DNA of 16,883 nt from Ruminococcus sp. CAG:403 (GTDB lineage Bacteria > Bacillota > Clostridia > Oscillospirales > Ruminococcaceae). Every line of letters starts with the position of its first letter. Position 1 is the stretch's first letter. The DNA is taken from NCBI GenBank assembly GCA_000437255.1, contig FR899094.1, positions 44,592-61,474 on the forward strand, in the 5' to 3' direction. Positions 1 through 6,470 of the stretch are shown here, one piece after another. The notes under the pieces are model-generated. The model saw nothing but the letters and a program-made list of their open reading frames with translations, searched no databases and had not been told where the DNA came from. The position numbers and the translations under genes were made by a program.

Positions 1-249
1 CCGGCAAAGCCGGAGGGGAATGTGGTGAAAGCACCGCTGGTCGGCACCTATTATGCTGCCCCGTCACCGGATCAGAAGCCGTTTGTTCAGGTGGGCGACA
101 CCGTCAAGAAAGGCGATGTGATTCTGATTATTGAATCCATGAAGCTGATGAACGAGGTACAGAGCGACTTTGACGGCGTGGTCAAGGAAATTCTGGTACA
201 AAACGGCGACGGCGTGGAATATGACCAGCCGTTGATGATCATTGCATAA
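1..249 (+). CDS. accB: Biotin carboxyl carrier protein of acetyl-CoA carboxylase (3' part)
   Basis: This is the C-terminal 82 residues of the biotin carboxyl carrier subunit; the gene runs off the left edge in frame 1. The visible part is the biotinyl/lipoyl-like domain. The motif E-S-M-K-L-M carries the lysine that receives biotin (codon 142-144). The usual motif is E-A-M-K-M, so the Ser and Leu are mild variants. The biotin arm carries carboxyl groups from the AccC active site to the AccA/AccD carboxyltransferase in the cytoplasm. A Pro-rich stretch just before the domain (P-A-K-P-E-G) looks like the end of the flexible linker typical of AccB. The next gene, fabZ, begins 14 bases after the TAA, so the two are co-transcribed. 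The identification is secure; the N-terminus and promoter are outside the window. Confidence 0.95.
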   Translation, partial: PAKPEGNVVKAPLVGTYYAAPSPDQKPFVQVGDTVKKGDVILIIESMKLMNEVQSDFDGVVKEILVQNGDGVEYDQPLMIIA

Positions 250-263
250 GGAGGCGTTTTATC

Positions 264-701
264 ATGGCAGATGTATTGCTGACACAGGAACAAATTAAGG
301 AAATCATTCCGCACCGGGATCCGTTTTTGCTGATTGATGAAGTACTGGAAATGGAAGTAGGCAAGCGTGTCGTTGCCAGAAAGTACATCCGGGAGGATGA
401 CTTCTGGTTCAAGGGCCATTTTCCGCAGAAGCCGGTAACGCCCGGTGTGCTGATGGTTGAAATGCTGGCACAGGCTGGCGCGGTCTGCATTCTTTCTCAG
501 CCGGAATTCAAAGGCAAAATTGCCATGTTTGCGGGTATTGACAAAGTGAAATTCCGCCGTCAGGTTGTACCGGGTGATGTGCTGGATCTGGAAGTAGAAA
601 TTATTTCACAGCGTGGTCCGATTGGCGTTGGAAAGGCAGTCGCAAGTGTGGCAGGCAAGAAGGCTGTAGTTGGTGAAATCAAGTTCGCCGTGGAACAGTA
701 A
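264..701 (+). CDS. fabZ: 3-hydroxyacyl-[acyl-carrier-protein] dehydratase FabZ
   Basis: FabZ removes water from 3-hydroxyacyl-ACP to give trans-2-enoyl-ACP in the type II fatty-acid elongation cycle in the cytoplasm. The 145-residue protein has the usual length and is a single hot-dog fold domain. The family motif is seen as G-H-F-P-x-x-P-x-x-P-G-V-L, with catalytic His52 and, 14 residues on, catalytic Glu66 in V-E-M-L-A-Q. The N-terminal I-I-P-H-R-x-P-F-L-L-I-D segment is also characteristic of FabZ and separates it from FabA. AAGGAGG lies 9 bases before the ATG and fixes the start. It sits between accB and accC, the common Firmicutes order, and shares their operon. Confidence 0.97.
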   Translation: MADVLLTQEQIKEIIPHRDPFLLIDEVLEMEVGKRVVARKYIREDDFWFKGHFPQKPVTPGVLMVEMLAQAGAVCILSQPEFKGKIAMFAGIDKVKFRRQVVPGDVLDLEVEIISQRGPIGVGKAVASVAGKKAVVGEIKFAVEQ

Positions 702-716
702 GGATTGTGAGCGGAC

Positions 717-2075
717 ATGAAATTCAAAAAAGTTTTAATTGCCAACCGTGGTGAAATTGCGGTGAGAATCATTCGGGCTTGTCGGGAGGCAGGAATTCAG
801 TGCGTGACGGTCTATTCTACAGCAGACCGCACGGCGCTGCATGCCGAAATTGCAGACCAGTCCGTTTGTATTGGCCCGCCGAATACCAAGGACAGCTATC
901 TGAATATGCAGGCGTTGATTGCCGCTTGTGAAATCACCGGCGCAACAGCGCTGCATCCCGGCTTTGGCTTTTTGTCGGAAAGCGCAGAATTTGCAGCGCT
1001 TTGCCGGGAACACGACATTACGTTTATCGGCCCTTCTCCGGAATCTATTGCCATGCTGGGGGACAAGGCACGTGCCAAGGAAACCATGAAGCAGGCAGGC
1101 GTTCCGGTTATTCCGGGTTCTGACGGCGCCATTTCTTCCTTAGAGGAAGCCAAGGAGATTGCCAAGCGAATTGGCTATCCGGTTCTTGTCAAGGCTTCTG
1201 CCGGCGGCGGCGGCCGTGGGATTCGCCGCATCGACCGGGAGGATCAGCTGGAAGAGCAGATTGAAGTGGCAAAGGAAGAAGCCAAAAAATTCTTCGGCAA
1301 CGATGAAGTGTACCTGGAAAAGCTGATTGTAGGGCCGCACCATGTAGAAGTACAGATCATTGCCGATGCATACGGTCATGTTGTTGCACTGGGCGAGCGG
1401 GATTGCAGCATGCAGCGCCGCAACCAGAAGGTGCTGGAGGAATCCCCCAGCCCGCTGATGACACCGGAGCTGCGGCAGCGGATGCAGCAGGCAGCTGTAA
1501 CGGCTGCAAAGTCCTGCAATTACTGCAACGTTGGAACCATTGAGTTCTTGGTGGACGATGACCGGAACTTCTATTTCATGGAAATGAATACCCGTATTCA
1601 GGTGGAGCATCCGGTTACAGAACTGGTAACTGGTTTGGATCTGGTGCAGCTGCAATTGCAGGTTGCGCAGGGAGAGCCGCTGCCGTTTACGCAGGAGGAG
1701 ATTCACCTGAATGGACATGCCATCGAATGCCGCATCAATGCCGAAAATCCGGATGAGGACTTCCGTCCGTGTCCGGGTAAGATTCAGGCGCTACATATGC
1801 CGGGCGGTCCCGGTGTGCGCATTGACAGTGCCATTTATCAGGGGTATACCATTTCTCCTTACTATGACTCTATGATTGCAAAGCTGATCGTACATGCGCC
1901 GACCCGAAAGGAAGCCATTCAGAAAATGCGCTGGGCGCTGTCCGAATTTATCGTAGAAGGCATTGATACCAACATCGATTTTCAGCTGCGGCTGATTAAG
2001 AATAAGGACTTTGAAGCTGGAACTTACGACAATGCGTTTCTGACCCGGTGGCTGGAAGCGGAAAAGAAGAAATGA
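717..2075 (+). CDS. accC: Acetyl-CoA carboxylase biotin carboxylase subunit
   Basis: This enzyme carboxylates biotin on AccB with ATP and bicarbonate, the first half-reaction of malonyl-CoA synthesis. At 452 residues it matches the family (E. coli AccC has 449). The order is the pre-ATP-grasp domain (I-A-N-R-G-E-I-A at the N-terminus), the ATP-grasp domain, then the C-terminal biotin carboxylase domain. Key residues visible are Lys159 and the glycine-rich loop G163-G-G-G-R-G, and the E-M-N-T-R-I-Q-V-E-H-P-V-T-E signature with Arg293. The start ATG follows fabZ by 15 bases; an AAGGA overlaps the fabZ stop. No key residue is missing. The C-terminus is basic (E-A-E-K-K-K) and the stop lies 10 bases before accD. 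Confidence 0.98.
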   Translation: MKFKKVLIANRGEIAVRIIRACREAGIQCVTVYSTADRTALHAEIADQSVCIGPPNTKDSYLNMQALIAACEITGATALHPGFGFLSESAEFAALCREHDITFIGPSPESIAMLGDKARAKETMKQAGVPVIPGSDGAISSLEEAKEIAKRIGYPVLVKASAGGGGRGIRRIDREDQLEEQIEVAKEEAKKFFGNDEVYLEKLIVGPHHVEVQIIADAYGHVVALGERDCSMQRRNQKVLEESPSPLMTPELRQRMQQAAVTAAKSCNYCNVGTIEFLVDDDRNFYFMEMNTRIQVEHPVTELVTGLDLVQLQLQVAQGEPLPFTQEEIHLNGHAIECRINAENPDEDFRPCPGKIQALHMPGGPGVRIDSAIYQGYTISPYYDSMIAKLIVHAPTRKEAIQKMRWALSEFIVEGIDTNIDFQLRLIKNKDFEAGTYDNAFLTRWLEAEKKK

Positions 2076-2085
2076 TGGTGATACG

Positions 2086-2940
2086 ATGTTAGAAGATTTG
2101 TTTAAGACCGTTACCAAGCGGTTCAATGATGATTCGGCAGAACATGAAACCATGTTTAAATGCCCACGCTGCCAGCACAGCACACCGGAAAGCAAGTTTC
2201 AGGAAGCCAATCTGGTTTGCCCGAACTGTCAGTACCATGCGCGCCTGACAGCAGATCAGCGTATTCGCCTGACGGTGGATGCCGGAAGCTTTGTGGAATA
2301 TGATGCCGGCATGACCAGCATGGATCCGCTTGTTTTTCCGGGTTATGCCAAGAAGGTGGAATCGCTCCAGGCAGTTACCGGCTTGAAAGAAGCGGTTCTG
2401 ACTGGTGAATGTACCATTCAGGGCATTCGTACGGTCTTGATTGTAATGGATTCCCATTTTATGATGGCCTCCATGGGCAGCGTAGTCGGGGAGAAAATTA
2501 CCCGTGCTTTTGAGACCGCAGCCGAGAAAAAGCTGCCGGTGATTGCATTTACTGCCTCTGGCGGTGCCCGGATGCAGGAAGGCATTATTTCGCTGATGCA
2601 GATGGCAAAGACTTCTGGTGCGGTTGCCAAGCTCAATGAAGCCGGACAACTTTATATTACTGTGCTGACTGACCCGACCACAGGCGGCGTAACGGCATCG
2701 TTTGCGTCTCTGGGCGATATCATCTTAGCAGAGCCGAAAGTCCTCATTGGATTTGCCGGACGGCGTGTCATTGAGGGTACCATTAAGCAGCGTCTGCCCG
2801 ACAACTTCCAGCTGGCAGAGTTCATGCTGGAAAATGGATTTGTGGATATGATTGTAGACCGGAAGAAAATGCGTGGCGTGCTGTCGCATCTGTTACAGCT
2901 GCACGGCTATGCAGTAGAAGAACCCCAAAAGGAGGCATAA
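2086..2940 (+). CDS. accD: Acetyl-CoA carboxylase carboxyltransferase subunit beta
   Basis: AccD is the beta half of the carboxyltransferase that moves the carboxyl group from carboxybiotin to acetyl-CoA. The 284-residue protein starts with a short helix, then a four-cysteine zinc ribbon (Cys26, Cys29, Cys45, Cys48), then the crotonase-like carboxyltransferase domain. Family signatures visible are S-G-G-A-R-M-Q-E-G, T-D-P-T-T-G-G-V-T-A-S-F-A, G-F-A-G-R-R-V-I-E and a Q-x-x-E-x-x-x-x-x-G-x-x-D-x-x-V-x-R end. The ribosome-binding site is weak, with only GATGGTGAT upstream. The gene may depend on translational coupling to accC, 10 bases away; other nearby ATG/GTG codons are out of frame. It is followed after 3 bases by accA. 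Confidence 0.98.
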   Translation: MLEDLFKTVTKRFNDDSAEHETMFKCPRCQHSTPESKFQEANLVCPNCQYHARLTADQRIRLTVDAGSFVEYDAGMTSMDPLVFPGYAKKVESLQAVTGLKEAVLTGECTIQGIRTVLIVMDSHFMMASMGSVVGEKITRAFETAAEKKLPVIAFTASGGARMQEGIISLMQMAKTSGAVAKLNEAGQLYITVLTDPTTGGVTASFASLGDIILAEPKVLIGFAGRRVIEGTIKQRLPDNFQLAEFMLENGFVDMIVDRKKMRGVLSHLLQLHGYAVEEPQKEA

Positions 2941-2943
2941 CGC

Positions 2944-3759
2944 ATGGAACAGGAATTGAAAACCGCCTGGGATCGGCAGATGCTGATTCGAGACAAGAAC
3001 AGACCGACCATTCGGGATTACCTGCCTTTGATTTTTCATGATTTTTACGAACTGCACGGAGATCGTGGGGTTGGAGATGACGGTGCCATTCTCGGTGGAA
3101 TTGGCTTTTTGAAAGATGTTCCCGTTACGGTTCTGGCAGAAGTCAAGGGTCGTAATATTCAGGAGAACAAGGCTGCCAATTTTGCCATGCCGCACCCGGA
3201 GGGATACCGGAAGGCACTGCGTCTGGCGAAGCAGGCAGAAAAATTCCATCGGCCGATCATTTGTTTCATCGACACACCCGGTGCATTCTGCGGCGTGGAA
3301 GCTGAACAGCGTGGACAAGGTGAAGCCATTGCCCGCAACCTGATGGAATTTATGACATTGCGGACGCCGGTGGTATCCATTGTGCTGGGAGAAGGCGGAA
3401 GCGGCGGTGCGCTGGCACTTGGCGTTTGTGATGCGCTGGCGATGCTGGAAAATGCGCTGTACTCGGTAATCTCTCCCCGTGGAGCTGCATCCATCCTGTG
3501 GAAGGATGCTTCTAAGGAGCAGGAAGCGTGTGAAATCATGCAGATTACGGCAGAAGATATGCTGCGATTTGGGGTAGCAGAAGCCATTATTCCGGAGCCT
3601 GCCGGAGGCGCACAAAGCGATTTGGACAAAATTTCCGAAAATATTCAGGAATATTTGGTGAAAACGATAGCGGAAAAATTACAAAAAGATATTGACGTTT
3701 TGCTCAAAGAACGGTATACTAAGTTTAGAAAAATTGGATTTTACCAAGAGGGGGAGTAA
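2944..3759 (+). CDS. accA: Acetyl-CoA carboxylase carboxyltransferase subunit alpha
   Basis: AccA is the alpha half of the carboxyltransferase and pairs with AccD. The 271 residues form a crotonase-like domain. Signatures are R-P-T-I-x-D-Y at the N-terminus, H-G-D-R, the acyl-CoA/biotin pocket segment D-T-P-G-A-F-C-G-V-E-A-E-x-R-G-Q, and G-E-G-G-S-G-G-A-L-A-L-G for the oxyanion region. It is shorter at the N-terminus than the E. coli protein (319 residues), as in other Gram-positive bacteria. AAAAGGAGG lies 10 bases before the ATG and overlaps the accD 3' end, so this start is well supported. It is the last gene of the tightly packed acc block; acpP follows after 92 bases. Confidence 0.98.
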   Translation: MEQELKTAWDRQMLIRDKNRPTIRDYLPLIFHDFYELHGDRGVGDDGAILGGIGFLKDVPVTVLAEVKGRNIQENKAANFAMPHPEGYRKALRLAKQAEKFHRPIICFIDTPGAFCGVEAEQRGQGEAIARNLMEFMTLRTPVVSIVLGEGGSGGALALGVCDALAMLENALYSVISPRGAASILWKDASKEQEACEIMQITAEDMLRFGVAEAIIPEPAGGAQSDLDKISENIQEYLVKTIAEKLQKDIDVLLKERYTKFRKIGFYQEGE

Positions 3760-3791
3760 ACCTCTGCCAAAATTCTGTTTTTTAATAGTGA

Positions 3792-3825
3792 ATATAGTCG
3801 TGGAACTGGTTGTGTTCCCCTATAT
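3792..3825. promoter_or_regulatory. Inverted repeat in the accA-acpP gap
   Basis: The 92-base accA-acpP gap holds a two-step dyad. GGAAC (3802-3806) pairs with GTTCC (3814-3818) across a 7-base loop, and ATATAG (3792-3797) pairs with CTATAT (3820-3825). It ends 27 bases before the acpP start. It could be a protein-binding operator, an mRNA hairpin that protects or processes the acpP transcript, or chance. No convincing -35/-10 pair is visible here, so I do not call a promoter. Low confidence in any function. Confidence 0.3.
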
Positions 3826-3851
3826 AGAAAAATTTACTGGAGGATATAGAA

Positions 3852-4091
3852 ATGGTTTTTGACAAACTGAAAGAAATTATCATGGATCAGCTGGACGTAG
3901 AGGAAGACGAAGTTACCATGGATGCAAACATTCAGGAAGATCTGGATGCAGACTCTCTGGACATGGTAGATTTGGTAATGTCCGTAGAAGAAGAATTTGA
4001 TCTGAAGATTGAAGACGAAGATGTAGAAAAGATCAAGACTGTTGGGGACATTGTTTCCTTTATCGAAGCACACACTGCTGAAGAGGAATAA
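3852..4091 (+). CDS. acpP: Acyl carrier protein
   Basis: This 79-residue, strongly acidic four-helix protein carries the growing acyl chain in fatty-acid synthesis on a phosphopantetheine arm. The attachment site is Ser35 in the D-S-L motif (D-A-D-S-L-D-M-V-D-L), set in the usual E-D-L-x-x-D-S-L context at the start of helix 2. GGAGG lies 8 bases before the ATG. It follows the acc genes rather than sitting near fabH/fabK as in streptococcal clusters. The separate 92-base gap and its own terminator downstream suggest it may be made at a higher level than the acc genes, as is usual for ACP. Product assignment is secure. Confidence 0.97.
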   Translation: MVFDKLKEIIMDQLDVEEDEVTMDANIQEDLDADSLDMVDLVMSVEEEFDLKIEDEDVEKIKTVGDIVSFIEAHTAEEE

Positions 4092-4121
4092 TTGTATTTT
4101 TACAACGTGAAAAAATAGAAG

Positions 4122-4160
4122 ATGGGGTCGACTCAGAGCATATCTGTCGGCTCCATTTTT
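4122..4160 (+). terminator. Rho-independent terminator after acpP
   Basis: Stem arms ATGGGGTCGAC (4122-4132) and GTCGGCTCCAT (4146-4156) pair over 11 bp with two G-U pairs and a 13-base loop. A T run follows (4156-4160). An A-rich stretch upstream pairs roughly with TTTTTCTATT downstream, so it may also work on the opposite strand. It ends the acc-acpP transcript 31 bases after the acpP stop. Confidence 0.9.
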
Positions 4161-4215
4161 CTATTGATTGGAACAATTTGGCAACAAAACGTGCAGCAGC
4201 AGCGCAGACATAAAC

Positions 4216-4278
4216 GCTTTTTGGTGCAGCAATTTCTCGAAAATGCTGCCGCAGAGCTTGAGACGAGCAGTCTCATAT
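4216..4278 (+). repeat. Outer left arm, three-hairpin module (copy 1)
   Basis: This 63-base arm contains two hairpins in order. Hairpin A is GCAGCA…TGCTGC (4226-4249), with an inner TTT/AAA stem. Hairpin B is GAGAC-GAGCA-GTCTC (4260-4274). Hairpin C, GGTTGC-GAA-GCAACC (4279-4293), follows at once. The inverted partner is 4789-4851. Confidence 0.9.
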
Positions 4279-4433
4279 GGTTGCGAAGCAACCATTTAAA
4301 AGCAACAAAGTAGCATTTTTATACCAAAAATAGAGCAAATGAAGCAACCGCATTTTGCGCATATTCTAAATCAAAACGGAACAAAAAAGAATAATCTCAG
4401 GATGTCTGTTCAACCGGAAAAGGAACCAAACTG

Positions 4434-4477
4434 CGCAAAATGCGGAATCGAGGCAAACAGCGAAGCGCTTTTGCCGG
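4434..4477 (+). repeat. Inner left arm of the palindrome
   Basis: This arm holds hairpin CGCA-AAA-TGCG, then hairpin GGCAAA-c-AGCG-AAG-CGCT-TTTGCC. It then runs into TTGCCGGATGCAA (4471-4483), a 13-base hairpin that also occurs at 7423 and, inverted, at 7558. Partner arm: 4589-4632. Confidence 0.8.
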
Positions 4478-4588
4478 ATGCAACTGATTGTAAAATTTAG
4501 AATTTTTTGCAGAATCAATCTGGCTTAGAATGAGGCTATTTTGAAACTGGAAAAAGAACCAATCGAAAGAATGCTTCCTTGTGGCAGA

Positions 4589-4632
4589 CCGGCAAAAACG
4601 CTGCGCTGTTTGCCTAAGAGTCGCATTTTGCG
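4589..4632 (-). repeat. Inner right arm of the palindrome
   Basis: This is the reverse complement of 4434-4477 at 36 of 44 positions. Six of the eight differences are clustered between the two hairpins, while the hairpin stems are almost unchanged. It is enclosed by a local stem: 4565-4576 pairs with 4655-4666, and 4584-4589 with 4642-4647. Confidence 0.8.
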
Positions 4633-4788
4633 TGATTGGGTGTCTGCGTTATGAAAGCATTCTTTCTTTTCTGATACATATTGGGTTCGTTTGGTTTTCT
4701 TAGAATACGCAAAATGCTTTTTCTGTTTCCTTGCTCTTCTTTTTCTTTTTTTATGCAGATGCTTGGTTTTTATTTTTGCTGCGCAAAA

Positions 4789-4851
4789 ATATGAGACTCC
4801 TCGTCTCAAACTCTGCGGCAGCATTTTCGAGAAATTGCTGCACCAAAAAGC
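4789..4851 (-). repeat. Outer right arm, three-hairpin module (copy 2, inverted)
   Basis: This is the reverse complement of 4216-4278 with two mismatches and no gaps. The hairpin C equivalent just inside it (around 4774-4788) reads TTTTGC-GCA-GCAAAA on the minus strand. Two outer G-C pairs of the left copy have become T-A pairs, so the pairing is kept. The box TTTGTATCTG (4852-4861) lies just outside and recurs at 7440 and 7591. Confidence 0.9.
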
Positions 4852-4908
4852 TTTGTATCTGCGTTTTTTGTTCGGTTTGCGGGTTGCTTTTTTGTTTTTT
4901 TATTCCAC

Positions 4909-4937
4909 TTGCCAAATGCTATAAAATCCTGTATAAT
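4909..4937 (+). promoter_or_regulatory. Sigma-A type promoter of the sortase operon
   Basis: TTGCCA (4909-4914) and TATAAT (4932-4937) are separated by 17 bases, which is optimal spacing. Transcription would start near 4944, about 30 bases before the first gene. The -35 box lies inside the outermost 9-bp inverted repeat of the large palindrome. Confidence 0.8.
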
Positions 4938-4975
4938 AAAAGAATACATGACGAATTTTAAAGGAGGATGCTCTT

Positions 4976-5752
4976 ATGAGACAACATACCCCAAAATGGA
5001 TTGCTGCCTGTGCCGGTATGCTGCTGACGGTCAGCTGCATCGGCGGCTTGTCTGCTTCTGCAACTACAGTAGATGATGTTATTGCACATGCCTACGCAGT
5101 CGGTCTGCCGGATGAAACCATTCAGCAGTGCATCAATCAGTACAGCAGCGGACAGTATACATCGGAACAGTGCGATGCTGCCATTGCAGAACTTGATGCC
5201 TGGGCGGCTGACCGCAATGCAGCCGTAAGCAGTGCCATTGCGGATGGCGGAAAAACCACAACACCTGCCAACAACAATGGGAATAACAATAACGGCAATG
5301 CCGGTGCAGAAACCGCTGCACCCAATACGCCGTCTTCTTCCACGACAACCACCATTGCATTTGCCAATATGACTCCAGAGCAGAAGCAAGATTATGTCAG
5401 CGGCATGACGCAGCAGGAGCAAAAGGAATTTTTGGAGAACATGTCCAATGAAGACCGCAACAGCTACCTCAAGGATCTTGGACTTTCCGATAAAGCAGAT
5501 ATGCTGCAAGGGTTTTTGAATATCGGGGAGTCCCTCGGTATGAATTTCTCGATCGATACCATTGACGATGATACGATCATTGTCAGTGCACGGGATGCAG
5601 ACGGTAACTTGAAGGATGTCATGACCTTTGGCAATGAGGTAGAAGCTACCGGAAAGCCGCATACAGTTCCAGTTCTGCTGGCGGGCGGTATGATTGTGCT
5701 GGCAGTCGGCGGATTGGGAGCACTGTTGTATTGTGCCAAGAAACAAAAGTAA
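4976..5752 (+). CDS. Secreted acidic protein with C-terminal membrane anchor, candidate sortase substrate
   Basis: This 258-residue protein has no function I recognise. Residues 1-29 form a signal peptide (basic start, hydrophobic core, A-S-A cleavage site). Residues 30-90 are a helical region with two cysteines (Cys52, Cys66) that could form a disulfide. Residues 93-126 are an Asn/Gly/Thr/Ser-rich linker. Three tandem 12-residue repeats follow at 132-143, 144-155 and 156-167 (MTPEQKQDYVSG, MTQQEQKEFLEN, MSNEDRNSYLKD), then an acidic globular stretch. The C-terminus has K-P-H-T-V (227-231), a hydrophobic helix (about 232-253) and tail A-K-K-Q-K. That layout matches a cell-wall sorting signal, but the LPXTG is replaced by K-P-x-T-V. 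The sortase gene starts 10 bases downstream, which makes this the likely substrate. It resembles in layout the acidic surface proteins paired with class D sortases. The start is fixed by AAAGGAGG. Confidence 0.8.
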   Translation: MRQHTPKWIAACAGMLLTVSCIGGLSASATTVDDVIAHAYAVGLPDETIQQCINQYSSGQYTSEQCDAAIAELDAWAADRNAAVSSAIADGGKTTTPANNNGNNNNGNAGAETAAPNTPSSSTTTTIAFANMTPEQKQDYVSGMTQQEQKEFLENMSNEDRNSYLKDLGLSDKADMLQGFLNIGESLGMNFSIDTIDDDTIIVSARDADGNLKDVMTFGNEVEATGKPHTVPVLLAGGMIVLAVGGLGALLYCAKKQK

Positions 5753-5762
5753 GGAGCCTGCC

Positions 5763-6470
5763 ATGTCTCGAAAGAACAAGACCAAAAGCAGCCTGCTGGC
5801 AGCCTGCTGCATGCCGGTTCTGATCTGTCTGCTGTGCGGCGGCATTGCATTGCTTGCCCTGATTCGGCCCTATGAAAAGATGAGCACATATCTGCACATT
5901 GCATTCATGGACAGCATGAAAACCGGCACCGGAAGCGGAACAGACGGCCTGCAAATCAAGGAAACAGAAATTGATACCAATTACAGTGGCTCCACTTCTG
6001 GGGAAGGTTCCGTTGTCATTCCGTCATTTGGCGAACAATATGCCATCCTTTCCTGCGAAGCCATTGATCTGTATGTACCGGTTTACTGGGGCGGCGGCAG
6101 TGAACTGCTGGAACTAGGTGCCTGTCAGAGCTCCGGTTCGGCAGCCATCGGCAGCAAGGGAAATTCTGTGATCAGTGCGCATGTCAACACCTTTTTCCAG
6201 AATTTAAATCAGTTGCAGAAAGGCGATACCCTTACGCTGTATACCAGCTACGGACGCTTCACCTATACTGTATCGGAGTTGATTTCCTTTGCGGATACAG
6301 ATGAACAATATCTCAAGCAAACGCAGGACGACCGTTTAACCTTATATACTTGTGAAATGCAGGTGCTGGGTGCTTCCAAGCAGCGTGTGGGTGCCGTCTG
6401 TACGCTGACCGAAAAGGCATTCTATCAAACAGCACAGACTGAACAGACAGGAGGGGAGTCTACACCATGA
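5763..6470 (+). CDS. Sortase (class D-like) transpeptidase
   Basis: Sortases cut a sorting signal on secreted proteins and attach them to the cell wall or to other proteins. This 235-residue protein has one N-terminal membrane segment (about 10-34, rich in Cys and Leu), a short Gly/Thr/Ser linker and the beta-barrel sortase domain (about 85-220). The catalytic triad is visible: His140 in S-A-H-V-N-T, Cys197 in T-L-Y-T-C and Arg208 in K-Q-R-V-G-A. The T-L-x-T-C motif and the N-terminal anchor fit class D/E sortases. An earlier in-frame ATG at 5694 is inside the previous gene; the ATG at 5763 with AAGGAG 6 bases before it is preferred. The stop overlaps the next ATG by 4 bases. It probably processes the protein encoded just upstream. 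Confidence 0.9.
   Translation: MSRKNKTKSSLLAACCMPVLICLLCGGIALLALIRPYEKMSTYLHIAFMDSMKTGTGSGTDGLQIKETEIDTNYSGSTSGEGSVVIPSFGEQYAILSCEAIDLYVPVYWGGGSELLELGACQSSGSAAIGSKGNSVISAHVNTFFQNLNQLQKGDTLTLYTSYGRFTYTVSELISFADTDEQYLKQTQDDRLTLYTCEMQVLGASKQRVGAVCTLTEKAFYQTAQTEQTGGESTP

Larger units (their letters stand above)
4176..4917. repeat. Large imperfect palindrome of structured intergenic repeats
   Basis: This covers nearly all of the gene-free stretch between the acpP terminator and the next promoter. Three arm pairs share one centre (4533-4533.5): 4216-4278 with 4789-4851 (61 of 63 positions match), 4350-4359 with 4708-4717 (10 of 10) and 4434-4477 with 4589-4632 (36 of 44). The left half is A-rich and the right half T-rich, as expected of diverged inverted copies. 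The central ~110 bases (4478-4588) do not pair across the centre. The outer limits are drawn at a 9-bp inverted repeat, ATTTGGCAA (4176-4184) and TTGCCAAAT (4909-4917), which is offset by about 13 bases from the common centre and is less certain. Short open frames in it look like chance. It could be two inverted copies of one element, a MITE-like non-autonomous element, or DNA encoding a long structured RNA. Confidence 0.85.

Noticed and set aside
3747..3783. Possible terminator after accA (AGAGG/CCTCT with a later T run)
   Set aside because: The stem is only 5 bp, with a 9-base loop, and the T run starts 12 bases after it, so it is not a convincing terminator.
4122..4313. Forward 63-codon frame after acpP
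   Set aside because: Its start lies inside the terminator stem and the rest lies in the repeat arm; no ribosome-binding site.
4525..4824. Reverse-strand 99-codon and overlapping forward frames (4691-4961) in the palindrome
   Set aside because: They are low-complexity Lys/Arg or Phe/Leu runs caused by the A/T-rich arms. They have no ribosome-binding site and overlap hairpins on both strands.
4216..4851. CRISPR array or tandem repeat as explanation of the repeats
   Set aside because: The copies are inverted, not evenly spaced direct repeats with unique spacers, and no cas gene is present.
5694..5762. Upstream in-frame ATG for the sortase
   Set aside because: It would lie inside the previous gene's membrane anchor region and has no ribosome-binding site; the ATG at 5763 has AAGGAG.
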